Part shown: positions 7,414-14,564 of the stretch, piece after piece
How positions within the stretch are numbered: position 1 is the first letter of the stretch
How the letters are laid out: each line of letters starts with the position of its first letter
Assembly (NCBI GenBank): GCA_030615145.1
Contig: JAUWZT010000053.1
Span: 1 to 15,361, forward strand
DNA: 15,361 nucleotides
Direction: 5' to 3'
DNA from: Promethearchaeota archaeon
GTDB taxonomy: Archaea; Asgardarchaeota; Lokiarchaeia; Sigyniarchaeales; SOKP01
Translations under genes and position numbers: made by a program
The notes under the pieces: model-generated
Told to the model about the DNA's origin: nothing
Seen by the model: only the letters and a program-made list of their open reading frames with translations
The model's database searches: none

Positions 7414-7711
7414 GCTCAATTTCAACTAAAACTGTTTCTGGAATCTGGATCTTCATAATAAGATGCATCGAGCGCTCGTTCGCAATTATTTCAAAAAGGC
7501 GTTTGTGGATTCTCATTTCAAACTTCGCCCAAGTCGCAGTTCCTTGACCAGAAGGTGCTTTTAATACTGGTACGCGTAATCTCTTTGTAGGTAAGGGAAT
7601 TGGTCCAAGTTTTCTAATGCCTTGATTTTTACATACACTTTCTATTTGATCGCATACGGCTTTTAGCGCTGGAAGCTTTGTAGAAGAAAGCCTAATTCTT
7701 GCTCGTTGCAT
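7406..7711 (-). CDS. rps10: 30S ribosomal protein uS10 (S10P), archaeal type
   Basis: A 101-residue small-subunit ribosomal protein of the 30S head. The whole length matches archaeal/eukaryotic uS10: ARIRLSSTKLPALKAVCDQI at the start, the LGPIPLPTKRLRVPVLKAPS block (residues 35-54), WAKFEMRIHKRLFEI (61-75), and the typical C-terminus IQIPETVLVEIEL. Nothing is missing. In many archaea rps10 sits directly downstream of the EF-1alpha gene; here neither neighbour is a translation gene, and it is flanked by two copies of a membrane acyltransferase. ATG start, no clear Shine-Dalgarno motif, AT-rich upstream region. Confidence 0.97.
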   Translation of the reverse strand: MQRARIRLSSTKLPALKAVCDQIESVCKNQGIRKLGPIPLPTKRLRVPVLKAPSGQGTATWAKFEMRIHKRLFEIIANERSMHLIMKIQIPETVLVEIELI

Positions 7712-7847
7712 TTTTTAAACAATTTTTAATTGAAGTAGTTAGAGTTAGAAATTATTAGAATTAAATAAATTTTATCATTCATGCCTCAATACAAGATTTC
7801 ATTCAATCAAGAACTTAACTTCTATTGAAAAAAAAGTTTTTGCCAAA

Positions 7848-8948
7848 TTAATTATTTTTACTTCTTTTTTGTTCTAATTTATTTAGTATTATTAAACTTA
7901 AAATGCTTAATTGAGTTTTTAAAGAGGCTTTTCTCCCCCATTTTTTATAAGTGCCTTTGAGTATTAGCGTTATCAAAATTGTAGTTCCTACGAGGCCTAT
8001 CCAAATAGTCAAAGCGTTTAATTGACCAAAAAATAAAAAATACAACGGATTGTGCGCCAAATAAATAGTAAAAGAGTAAAAAGAGAAATAATAGAAAAAT
8101 CTATAACTTTTTTTTGTTTTAACAATTTCAAATTCTTCATTAAATAAAAGTATTGAAAGCAAAATTAGAAAAAAACCAATAGAAAAAACCAGCGAAGAAA
8201 GGGTTCTACGCAAAATAATATCAGGAAAACGAAAAATGAAACCAAATGACACTAAAATTATCCCAATTAACATTAAAGGCGTTATAAACACAAATTTTAT
8301 CGCATGTTTCCTTTCCTCTTGATCGCTAATTTTATAAACCTCAATAAATAAATCTCCCACTACAGTTCCAAGGAGAAATATAGAAAAATAAGACAAGATT
8401 GTAAATTGCTCTAAAGGATTGTATAAAATATAGAATAATATCCTATAAGTATTAGTTTGTCCCTCATAGGGTAGCAAAAAGGGTAAAATAAATTGATTGG
8501 CAACTAGTAATACAATTCCAACCAAAATCCTAAATGTTTTTGAAGTATTTAAGAAAAACCACCCCAATAAGAGCGAAATCGCGATTGTTTGTAAAATAAA
8601 CCACGCCCAAATCCAAGCAGGATCATTAATACCAAAAGCTATTGCTGTATTATAGAGCAAAGCTACTATTAATAATAACATAGCTCTAATAAAGTATATA
8701 TTTTTAACTTTGCGCATAGTAAATTCATTTGAATCTTCTATATTTGCAACTTTCCTTTTATAAGATAAAATTGCACTGAATCCTGAAATAAACATAAATC
8801 CTGTAGCAGCTATAGGCGCTAAAAATGCAAACAACATATATACTAACCATCTATCCTCGGGTCTAACCCACCAATCTAATAGGTGTCCAAGAATCATAAG
8901 AAGTATGCATAATCCGCGAATTGTATCAACACTCTTAATTCTTTTCAT
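7848..8948 (-). CDS. Membrane acyltransferase, DUF1624/HGSNAT-like (copy B)
   Basis: A 366-residue paralogue of the gene at 6276-7388, in opposite orientation on the other side of rps10. The two align almost without gaps; 42 of the first 60 residues are identical by hand count. Shared blocks are RGLCILLMILGHLLDWW (11-27, His22), FMFISGF, DSNEFTMRK, GIVLLVANQ, DQEERKHAIK, KTKKSYRFFYY and SFTIYLAHNPLYF. About ten membrane helices are seen. Differences cluster in the loops after TM1 and near residues 165-185, so acceptor specificity may differ. It ends in a basic tail (EQKRSKNN). ATG start; the upstream region carries the same conserved element as copy A. As for copy A, the acyl acceptor is unknown. 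Confidence 0.75.
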   Translation of the reverse strand: MKRIKSVDTIRGLCILLMILGHLLDWWVRPEDRWLVYMLFAFLAPIAATGFMFISGFSAILSYKRKVANIEDSNEFTMRKVKNIYFIRAMLLLIVALLYNTAIAFGINDPAWIWAWFILQTIAISLLLGWFFLNTSKTFRILVGIVLLVANQFILPFLLPYEGQTNTYRILFYILYNPLEQFTILSYFSIFLLGTVVGDLFIEVYKISDQEERKHAIKFVFITPLMLIGIILVSFGFIFRFPDIILRRTLSSLVFSIGFFLILLSILLFNEEFEIVKTKKSYRFFYYFSFYSFTIYLAHNPLYFLFFGQLNALTIWIGLVGTTILITLILKGTYKKWGRKASLKTQLSILSLIILNKLEQKRSKNN

Positions 8949-8967
8949 TCTTAAGCAACTTTTTTTT

Positions 8968-9010
8968 AAAATTAATAATAAGGTTATCCTATTTTTCCTA
9001 TTTAATAATT
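8968..9010 (-). promoter_or_regulatory. Conserved upstream element of acyltransferase copy B
   Basis: Minus-strand counterpart of 6205-6248, with 40 of 43 bases identical plus a single-base gap, ending 19 bases before the ATG of copy B. The sequence between element and ATG differs in length and content between the two genes, so the element is better conserved than its flank. This suggests selection or a recent duplication that included the promoter. Confidence 0.6.
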
Positions 9011-9181
9011 ATTATGGAAAAAAGTTAATGACAGTTTCATAAGATCGTTAGAAAATATGTATCTTTTAATTTTGTACTTCAATGTCATATTTATATTAAT
9101 AATTGAATTATATATTCATTAATACAATTATAGAATCTAATTAGTAAATTTAAATAAAGATAATATTAGAAGTGAAATTAA

Positions 9182-10279
9182 ATGAGTTCCGAAGAAAAAT
9201 TTTATCGAAACCTGCAAGAGCATTTGGATCAACAACCAATTGGGTATGCTGCTGTAGAATCCGGTGCAGACATTCGTGTCCTTAAACATGTGTTTACGCC
9301 TAGAGAAGCAGAAATTGCCACAACATTAGATTATAAATTTGAAACCATGGAACAAATTTCCAAGCGTGCTAAAGAAAAAGGAATCATAGACGATGACTTA
9401 GAGCTAATTATTGATGGAATGGCAAAAAAAGGAAGTATTGGTTATCGAGAAAGAGATGGTATATCTTATTATAGAAATATCCCCCTTGTCTTAGGATTTT
9501 ATGAAAATCAAATCAATAAACTTACACCCGAATTGGTTAAAGATTGTTTAGAATTAACTGACGATTTAACCTTTGGTCTCTCGTTTTTAAAAACACAAAT
9601 CTCTCAAATGCGTACTATACCAGTAGAAAAAAGTATCACTCCTGAACATCATGTAGTTCCCTATAATTGGGTAAGAGATATTATTCAAAATTTAGAAGGA
9701 CCTATAATAATTCGAAACTGTTTATGTAAGGAGATAAAGGCTCTTGAAGGGGAACCATGTAAAAAAACTAATCGTTTAGAATCTTGTATGTATTTTCGTG
9801 ATTTCGCTAAATCCGACATTAATATGGGAGAAGGTAGGGAAATTACAAAAGAGGAAGCTCTTGAACTACTCCAAAAAGCTGAAGAAGAGGGGTTAGTTCT
9901 CCAACCTTCAAATGCTCAAGAACCTGAATTTATTTGTTCTTGTTGTGGTTGTTGCTGTGGAATGTTAGAAGGCTTATTTTCAAAATTGCCAAACCCTCTG
10001 GATTTTTGGATAAGTCATTATTTTGCTGAAGTTGACCCAGAGTTATGCTCTGGTTGTCGTACATGTATAGATAGATGTAATGTTAATGCTATTAAGTTCA
10101 GGAAAAGCACTAATAGCTCTAAAGTTAACTTGAGACGGTGCATAGGATGTGGTCTTTGCGTGACAACCTGCCCAGAAGAGGCAATTACACTACATAAAAA
10201 AGAGAAAGAATATATTCCTCCAAAAACCCATGAAGATATGTATGAAACAATAATAACTCTGAAAAAGGGGAGTAGTTAA
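9182..10279 (+). CDS. Winged-helix, cysteine-rich 4Fe-4S ferredoxin-type protein
   Basis: A 365-residue soluble iron-sulfur protein. Residues about 36-100 look like a winged helix (REAEIATTLDYKFETMEQIS, then DGMAKKGSIGYRERDG). The middle holds Cys180, Cys182, Cys193 and Cys202 (NCLC, EPC, ESC), then the dense cluster C252-S-C-C-G-C-C-C259. The C-terminus has two 4Fe-4S motifs: Cys289, 292, 295, 299 (the last followed by Asn, not the usual Pro) and Cys320, 323, 326, 330 (followed by Pro). Similar winged-helix/ferredoxin proteins occur in anaerobic archaea and Deltaproteobacteria; their reaction is not known to me. A role in electron transfer or redox sensing is inferred. GAAGTGA six bases before the ATG is a plausible ribosome binding site. 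Convergent to the radical SAM gene. Confidence 0.85.
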   Translation: MSSEEKFYRNLQEHLDQQPIGYAAVESGADIRVLKHVFTPREAEIATTLDYKFETMEQISKRAKEKGIIDDDLELIIDGMAKKGSIGYRERDGISYYRNIPLVLGFYENQINKLTPELVKDCLELTDDLTFGLSFLKTQISQMRTIPVEKSITPEHHVVPYNWVRDIIQNLEGPIIIRNCLCKEIKALEGEPCKKTNRLESCMYFRDFAKSDINMGEGREITKEEALELLQKAEEEGLVLQPSNAQEPEFICSCCGCCCGMLEGLFSKLPNPLDFWISHYFAEVDPELCSGCRTCIDRCNVNAIKFRKSTNSSKVNLRRCIGCGLCVTTCPEEAITLHKKEKEYIPPKTHEDMYETIITLKKGSS

Positions 10280-10347
10280 TACTATCCTAGAAAATTAATA
10301 ATAAGAAGGGTTGCTATTTTATCTTATAAAAAACAGTTTGATTTAAA

Positions 10348-11397
10348 TCAAAAAAATCCCAATAAGAACTTATTCCCTATATTTACATTTTTTAAATATC
10401 TTTTAGCAACTTCAAGGCATTTTTCTGCTTGTTTCCTTGGAGTAATAGCTAAATCCTTCATTTGATAATCACCATGAAACACTAAAAGGCTATAGGGAAT
10501 CTCAGGATTTATCTCACTAATAAATCTTGCTATTAACTCCACTTCCTCATGGTTGACATAACCAGGAACCATTAAAGTACAACCACTCAGTTCAGGCATT
10601 TCTTTTTCTCGAGTACCAAAATAGTTTTCTGCGAGATATTTGAAATTATCAAGTGTTCTACGATTACTGACACCACACATTGCTAAATTCAATTTCTCAT
10701 TGAAACTTTTTAAATCAAATTTAACGTTTCCTCCAGAGGCTATGGCAATTTGCATGCATTTCTCAACTAAGTCTTGGTTCCCGCTACCATTCCATTCCCA
10801 ACATACTCTAAATTTTCGAGTTTTTCCTTCTTTTTTGATTTTTTCGAGAACCTTCTTTGCTAAATTAATTGAAAAAGGCAGTTGTGCTTCAGGAGTCCCA
10901 CCAAAATAACATATACACGTGATTTCTTTATTTTTATAGATTTGATTTGCCAAAGTCTCGACATCAATCAAAAAATTATTAGAAAAAGATTTGTGGGATG
11001 CATTTTGGCAAAATAGGCAATTAAAAGTGCAACCATAAAGAAACGCAGCGTACGAGTATGTATCATACTCCGCGCTACAAAACCATGCATTACAGCAATT
11101 AGTTGGTATTCGATCAAGGTACCCGTGAATATAACCCCTTGATCTAGAAGGTAAGGGTAACTCCCCACTTTGACTTTTCGGCATATTTCGCAACCCACAA
11201 TAGCTTAAATCGTTTTTAGAAAGAACACATTCGTTAATGCAAAGGTTACATTTTAATTTAACATCGATATCATCTGCTTTTGGAGGTTTGGACGGCAAAT
11301 CTACTAAATTTCTAACTTGTTTATGAACAGTTAAAATATGCGGCTCAACGACCTCCCAATTTTTATTTAGAATGCAATCTCGACATACTTGAAGCAC
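10348..11397 (-). CDS. Radical SAM protein, pyruvate-formate-lyase-activase-like, with N-terminal zinc ribbon cut by start choice
   Basis: A radical SAM enzyme whose CxxxCxxC cluster site is Cys123, Cys127, Cys130 (YGCTFNCLFCQN). A preceding Cys-rich module has Cys50, 53, 57 and 67 (CNLCINEC...CGLR), and RIPTNCCNAWFC lies before the barrel; both are familiar from archaeal PflA-like proteins. ICYFGGTPEAQ (152-162) is a glycine-rich SAM-contact segment. The substrate is unknown. The only canonical start is GTG at 11397, but the frame continues upstream to the bud23 stop and encodes CIFCGKTGKF, adding Cys-x2-Cys in front of VCRDC. Together these form a C-x2-C-x13-C-x2-C zinc ribbon. The true start is therefore probably AUA at 11443-11445, six bases after GGTGA (11452-11456), giving 365 residues. 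It is co-directional with bud23 and almost certainly co-transcribed. Confidence 0.88.
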   Translation of the reverse strand: MLQVCRDCILNKNWEVVEPHILTVHKQVRNLVDLPSKPPKADDIDVKLKCNLCINECVLSKNDLSYCGLRNMPKSQSGELPLPSRSRGYIHGYLDRIPTNCCNAWFCSAEYDTYSYAAFLYGCTFNCLFCQNASHKSFSNNFLIDVETLANQIYKNKEITCICYFGGTPEAQLPFSINLAKKVLEKIKKEGKTRKFRVCWEWNGSGNQDLVEKCMQIAIASGGNVKFDLKSFNEKLNLAMCGVSNRRTLDNFKYLAENYFGTREKEMPELSGCTLMVPGYVNHEEVELIARFISEINPEIPYSLLVFHGDYQMKDLAITPRKQAEKCLEVAKRYLKNVNIGNKFLLGFF

Positions 11398-11451
11398 ATC
11401 AGAGATAAACTTACCTGTTTTTCCACAAAATATGCAAGTTCCTATATCTTC

Positions 11452-12107
11452 TCACCGCTTTTTTAATAATAAGTAAGTCTGACCCGCTTTTTGAGCAGGA
11501 TTCTTTTTAATCATAAATCCATCAAATCCGTTATTATTAAAAGAAGATATAAATAATTCTAATTCCTTTTCGTCTTTTGGATAAAATTCGACTACGATTC
11601 TTCCTTTTGGTTTCAAAATTTTTTTCAAATACATTGCTGTAATATTAACAGTTTTATATTTGTCTCGAATTGTTTCTTTTCCATAAATTATAAAATTATA
11701 AGCAGAAATTGAAATAATATGGTTAATTGAAGCCTTTTTTAAAGGTAAATAATTAATATCAGCTAATATTAGCTCTAGATTTTTTTTATTTTCTGAGATT
11801 TTTTTTTAGTTTTTGCTTTCGAGAGCATATCGATTAGAATATCGATACCAATAACTCGATGGCCACTACCCACTAAAATTTCTGAAGAAAAGCCTGAGCC
11901 ACAACCCAAATCCACAATAATGTAATGATTACGATCTAAAACGTTGTAGTTACCGAGATTATCTAATTTATCATCGGTTAAATATTGTAAACATAATAAA
12001 GTTGTCTTTTTTTGATTTCTTTCCATCCATGTTGAATTATCATATTCTATTGATTTATCACCGATGTAGGAATCTGGAAATTTGGGCGTACCTTCGCGAT
12101 TTGACAT
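11452..12107 (-). CDS. bud23: Bud23-like rRNA (guanine-N7) methyltransferase, frameshifted
   Basis: A class I SAM-dependent methyltransferase, split into two frames. The 5' part (ATG at 12107) encodes MSNREGTPKFPDSYIGD, and the SAM motif VDLGCGSGFSSEIL is followed by HRVIGIDILIDML. It runs to a stop at 11775. Just before that, in another frame, NLELILADINYLPLKKASIN leads into HIISISAYNF, then LKPKGRIVVEFYPKDEKELE and the end at 11452. This order and the SISA and VEFYPKD blocks match eukaryotic Bud23, which makes m7G in 18S rRNA with Trm112. The total of 656 bases is one short of a whole number of codons. One extra A in the nine-A run (11799-11807) would read TKKKISENKKNLELILAD and give a 218-residue protein. 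The basic tail of yeast Bud23 is absent. The break could be a sequencing error, -1 slippage on poly-A, or early decay; the rest of the gene is intact. Confidence 0.85.
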
Positions 12108-12142
12108 AAATTTTCTATATTTAAAAAAATGCTAAAAAGTAT

Positions 12143-12154
12143 ACATATAAATTA
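12143..12154 (-). promoter_or_regulatory. TATA-like box upstream of bud23
   Basis: Minus-strand TAATTTATATGT lies about 40 bases upstream of the bud23 ATG in the 143-base gap shared with the divergent response-regulator gene. Position fits an archaeal promoter with a short leader. A separate TATA-like stretch (AAAATATATATG, about 12169-12180) would serve the plus strand. Confidence 0.35.
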
Positions 12155-12240
12155 TTAAATATGTAGATAAAATATATATGTGGTCATAAGAATAAGTTAA
12201 ATGCCAAATTAAAAAAAATGTAGTTTTATTAAAAACAATC

Positions 12241-12245
12241 GAGGT
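12241..12245 (+). promoter_or_regulatory. Ribosome binding site of response regulator 1
   Basis: GAGGT is spaced five bases from the ATG at 12251 and matches the anti-Shine-Dalgarno core. It is one of the clearest in the window and fixes this start. Confidence 0.7.
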
Positions 12246-12250
12246 TTAAC

Positions 12251-12631
12251 ATGTCAGATAAAAATACTATCCTAATTTGTGACGATGAGCCAGATATCGT
12301 CAATCTTACTGAAAGATTTTTAAAACTTGATAGTTTTAAGACACTTACTTGTAGCAATGGGAAAGAATGCTTAAAGAGTCTTGAAGAAAAACACGAGGAG
12401 ATCGTCCTAATACTCCTTGACTTAATGATGCCTGGTCTTAGTGGATTTGAGGTTCTCCGAGACATAAGATCGAAGGAGGACTATAAGGATATCCAAGTTG
12501 TCCTTTTCACAGTTAAGAGTTTTAAGGATGATATTGAAAAGGGTAAAGAATTAGGCGCAGATGGATACCTTACCAAACCGTTTTCAGGTAACGATCTTCG
12601 TAATTACATAAAAAAAGTTTTAAATAAATAG
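12251..12631 (+). CDS. Stand-alone response regulator receiver protein 1
   Basis: A 126-residue single-domain CheY-like receiver that accepts a phosphoryl group from a histidine kinase. The full site is present: acidic pair Asp11-Asp12, phosphoacceptor Asp57 (ILLDLMMP), Thr87 (VLFTVKS), and Lys109 followed by Pro110 (LTKPFSG). There is no output domain, so it must act through a partner such as a kinase, phosphatase or chemotaxis-like target. No kinase gene is in the window. It is 63% identical (80 of 126) to the next gene, including near-identical codons around Asp57 (EEKHE...LILLDLMMP), which points to tandem duplication. A strong GAGGT ribosome binding site precedes it. Confidence 0.95.
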   Translation: MSDKNTILICDDEPDIVNLTERFLKLDSFKTLTCSNGKECLKSLEEKHEEIVLILLDLMMPGLSGFEVLRDIRSKEDYKDIQVVLFTVKSFKDDIEKGKELGADGYLTKPFSGNDLRNYIKKVLNK

Positions 12632-12742
12632 ATTGTGTAACTAAAACTATTAAATTCTGATTTAAGATTGTAAATTACTTATTTCAAAAGTCCTAATCAA
12701 CTTAAAATCAAATAGTTTTTAAATAAGAATTTATAAGTTAAT

Positions 12743-12763
12743 TTTCTTGATACTATCAAGAAA
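12743..12763. promoter_or_regulatory. Perfect palindrome, candidate operator before response regulator 2
   Basis: Ten-base arms TTTCTTGATA and TATCAAGAAA are separated by one C, a perfect inverted repeat. It lies about 10 bases upstream of a TATA-like stretch (AATTATATATATTTTATAA, about 12772-12790) and about 92 bases before the ATG at 12855. The single-base centre makes a dimeric protein site more likely than an RNA hairpin. Position upstream of a TATA box is typical for archaeal activators. Function is inferred. Confidence 0.55.
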
Positions 12764-12854
12764 TTAGCTAAAATTATATATATTTTATAAATGACCAAAC
12801 AAACCATATATTTGTAGGAATTATAAATTATATTAACATAAATCTGGGTTCTAA

Positions 12855-13253
12855 ATGTCAGTAGCAAGAAAGATTCTCATAGTCGACGACGAGGAAGACA
12901 TCGTCAATTTAACCGAGAAGTTTTTACAACTTGAGAATTACGAAACTCTTACTTGTAGTAATGGAAGTGAAGCGTTACAGATCGTGGAAGAAAAACACGA
13001 GGATATCGCACTAATACTCCTTGATCTAATGATGCCGAAAATTAATGGGTACGAGGTACTCAAATCCATAAAATCCAACGATAAATTTAGCCATATCCTT
13101 GTAGTTCTTTTTACTGTGAAAAACTTTTTTGAAGATATTAAAAAAGGTAAAGAACTCGGCGCAGATGGTTATTTAGTTAAGGCAGTTTCCGGAAACGAAA
13201 TTATAAACTATATAAAAAATTTACTTGAGAAAAAAAAAAAAGAAACTAATTAG
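12855..13253 (+). CDS. Stand-alone response regulator receiver protein 2
   Basis: A 132-residue receiver-only paralogue of the preceding gene. The acidic pair Asp11-Asp12, phosphoacceptor Asp57 and Thr87 are kept, and Lys109 is present, but the cis-Pro that normally follows it is Ala110 (LVKAVSG). The Lys-Pro peptide helps hold the loop around the phosphate, so signalling geometry could be altered. The C-terminus adds a lysine-rich tail (EKKKKETN) that the first copy lacks. It has its own 222-base upstream region with a palindrome and TATA-like sequence, so it is probably regulated separately. No clear ribosome binding site (GGGTT only). It may be a divergent partner or a modulator of the first receiver. 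Confidence 0.93.
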   Translation: MSVARKILIVDDEEDIVNLTEKFLQLENYETLTCSNGSEALQIVEEKHEDIALILLDLMMPKINGYEVLKSIKSNDKFSHILVVLFTVKNFFEDIKKGKELGADGYLVKAVSGNEIINYIKNLLEKKKKETN

Positions 13254-13372
13254 TTACTTCTTAATTATTTTAAAATTATTCTCGAGAAATCGATGCTTAT
13301 CACATAAATAAGATTAAAATTGATGAATAATTTTCTTAAGTATTATAAATCTTTAATTTGAGTAAGGGAATT

Positions 13373-14377
13373 ATGGTTGATACATATACTGTCACATTGG
13401 GAATTATTTTAGTTTTAATCGCAACTCCTATGTTTAATTTAGCGCTAGTCTTCCAGAAGATGGGTTTACGACAAGGTCCAGAAATCCGTTTTGATAAAGG
13501 ATTTGTAGGAGTACTAAAAGCATTTAAAGAAATTGCAAAAAACAAGTGGTGGCTTTTAGGCGCTATTTTGGGTGTTATTGGTTGGTTTCCGTACATAATG
13601 TCAATAGGATTAGTTGGATTTATGGTATCAGAGCCAATTAACAGTATGGGTATTATCATTGTAGTTATTGCCGCAAACCGTATCTTAGGTGAAACTGTTA
13701 CTTGGTATGAGTTTCTCGCAATATCAGTATTAGCAATTTCCCCTATACTAATTGCTTTAGCAGGAATTTCAGAAGTCGCTATTGATTTATACGCGATGGT
13801 CATCCCATTAACCATTTTTTTGATAATAACTTTTTCTATAACTATTGGTAGCTTTGTTTTTTCTCAAAAGAAAAGAGGCACGAAATTTGAAGGTTTTTTT
13901 GTTATGTTAACCGGTTCTTTTTTTCTGGCAATTGGGGGAGTCTTCACGAACATCCTGGCGCAGGCAATAGTACAAGCAAACATACAACTTACTTGGTATT
14001 TTGGGATAGAAATATTTTTTGGAATATTTTGGTTTATCTTCGAAGGTTCTTACACCCACCTTTGGGTTTTTATAGGTTGGTGGGGCTTAGCGATTTGTAA
14101 TATTGCTAGTTTTGCGTTTTACCAAAGTGCTTTCCAAAAAAGTAGAATGGCCGTCGTATTTCCAATATTGGATTCAGTAGGTTTATCAATACCTATAATT
14201 GCTGGAATTCTAGTCTTTAAACAAACATTCAATAATTATTTTCTATTTTTCTTAGCGATCGTTTTAATATTCATTGGAACATCTGTGCTTGGAAGATTTC
14301 AAATAGATATTAAGACGATGGATGTCAAGAAATCCTCTACATCTATTAAAAAAGATGAGGCTACTAAAGCTATATAA
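13373..14377 (+). CDS. DMT-superfamily transporter, NIPA/EamA-like
   Basis: An integral membrane protein with about nine or ten helices, resembling the drug/metabolite transporter superfamily and in particular the NIPA-type magnesium transporters. The order is a first helix (TLGIILVLIATPMFNLALVF) with a basic loop, WWLLGAILGVIGWFPYIMSI, then MVSEPINSMGIIIVV, and RILGETVTWYEFLAI, the usual DMT hairpin with a conserved Gly-Glu after the helix pair. A second half with FAFYQSAFQKSRMAVVFPIL and the final helix LAIVLIFIGTSVLGRF repeats the pattern. A charged, lysine-rich cytosolic tail follows. The frame extends to TTG at 13358, but the ATG at 13373 with AAGGGA just upstream (13363-13368) is better, giving 334 residues. 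Substrate is uncertain; Mg or a small metabolite is possible. Confidence 0.75.
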   Translation: MVDTYTVTLGIILVLIATPMFNLALVFQKMGLRQGPEIRFDKGFVGVLKAFKEIAKNKWWLLGAILGVIGWFPYIMSIGLVGFMVSEPINSMGIIIVVIAANRILGETVTWYEFLAISVLAISPILIALAGISEVAIDLYAMVIPLTIFLIITFSITIGSFVFSQKKRGTKFEGFFVMLTGSFFLAIGGVFTNILAQAIVQANIQLTWYFGIEIFFGIFWFIFEGSYTHLWVFIGWWGLAICNIASFAFYQSAFQKSRMAVVFPILDSVGLSIPIIAGILVFKQTFNNYFLFFLAIVLIFIGTSVLGRFQIDIKTMDVKKSSTSIKKDEATKAI

Positions 14378-14551
14378 TAAATGTGTTAAATAATTTCTCT
14401 ATAATTTTTTCTACTTATGAAAATATTTGAGGAAGTGTAAAATCACTAAATTTTGTAAATTAGAAAAAGCAAAAATTGGACTCCAAATCATATTAAAATA
14501 ATTCTTTCTGGATTACATGTTAAATAAAAAGATGAAATATTAAAAAAAAAA

Positions 14552-14557
14552 AGGAGA
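14552..14557 (+). promoter_or_regulatory. Ribosome binding site of the DUF6326 gene
   Basis: AGGAGA lies seven bases before the ATG at 14565, in a long A-run. It fits the bacterial/archaeal Shine-Dalgarno core well. Confidence 0.7.
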
Positions 14558-14564
14558 ATAAAAA

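Noticed and set aside
10052..10320. The convergent Fe-S protein and radical SAM gene as an operon-like functional pair
   Set aside because: They are on opposite strands and face each other, so shared function would be association only; nothing in the sequence ties them together.
10640..11198. Frames overlapping the radical SAM gene on both strands (10640-10909 plus, 10968-11198 minus)
   Set aside because: The radical SAM frame has the conserved cysteine motifs; the others have none.
11452..12107. Two separate small genes (60 and 110 codons) in place of one methyltransferase
   Set aside because: The sequence between them is coding in the second frame and the parts fit the N- and C-terminal halves of a single Bud23-like protein.
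13336..13815. A 159-codon minus-strand frame opposite the DMT transporter
   Set aside because: It is antisense to a clear membrane protein; its hydrophobic alternation mirrors the sense strand.
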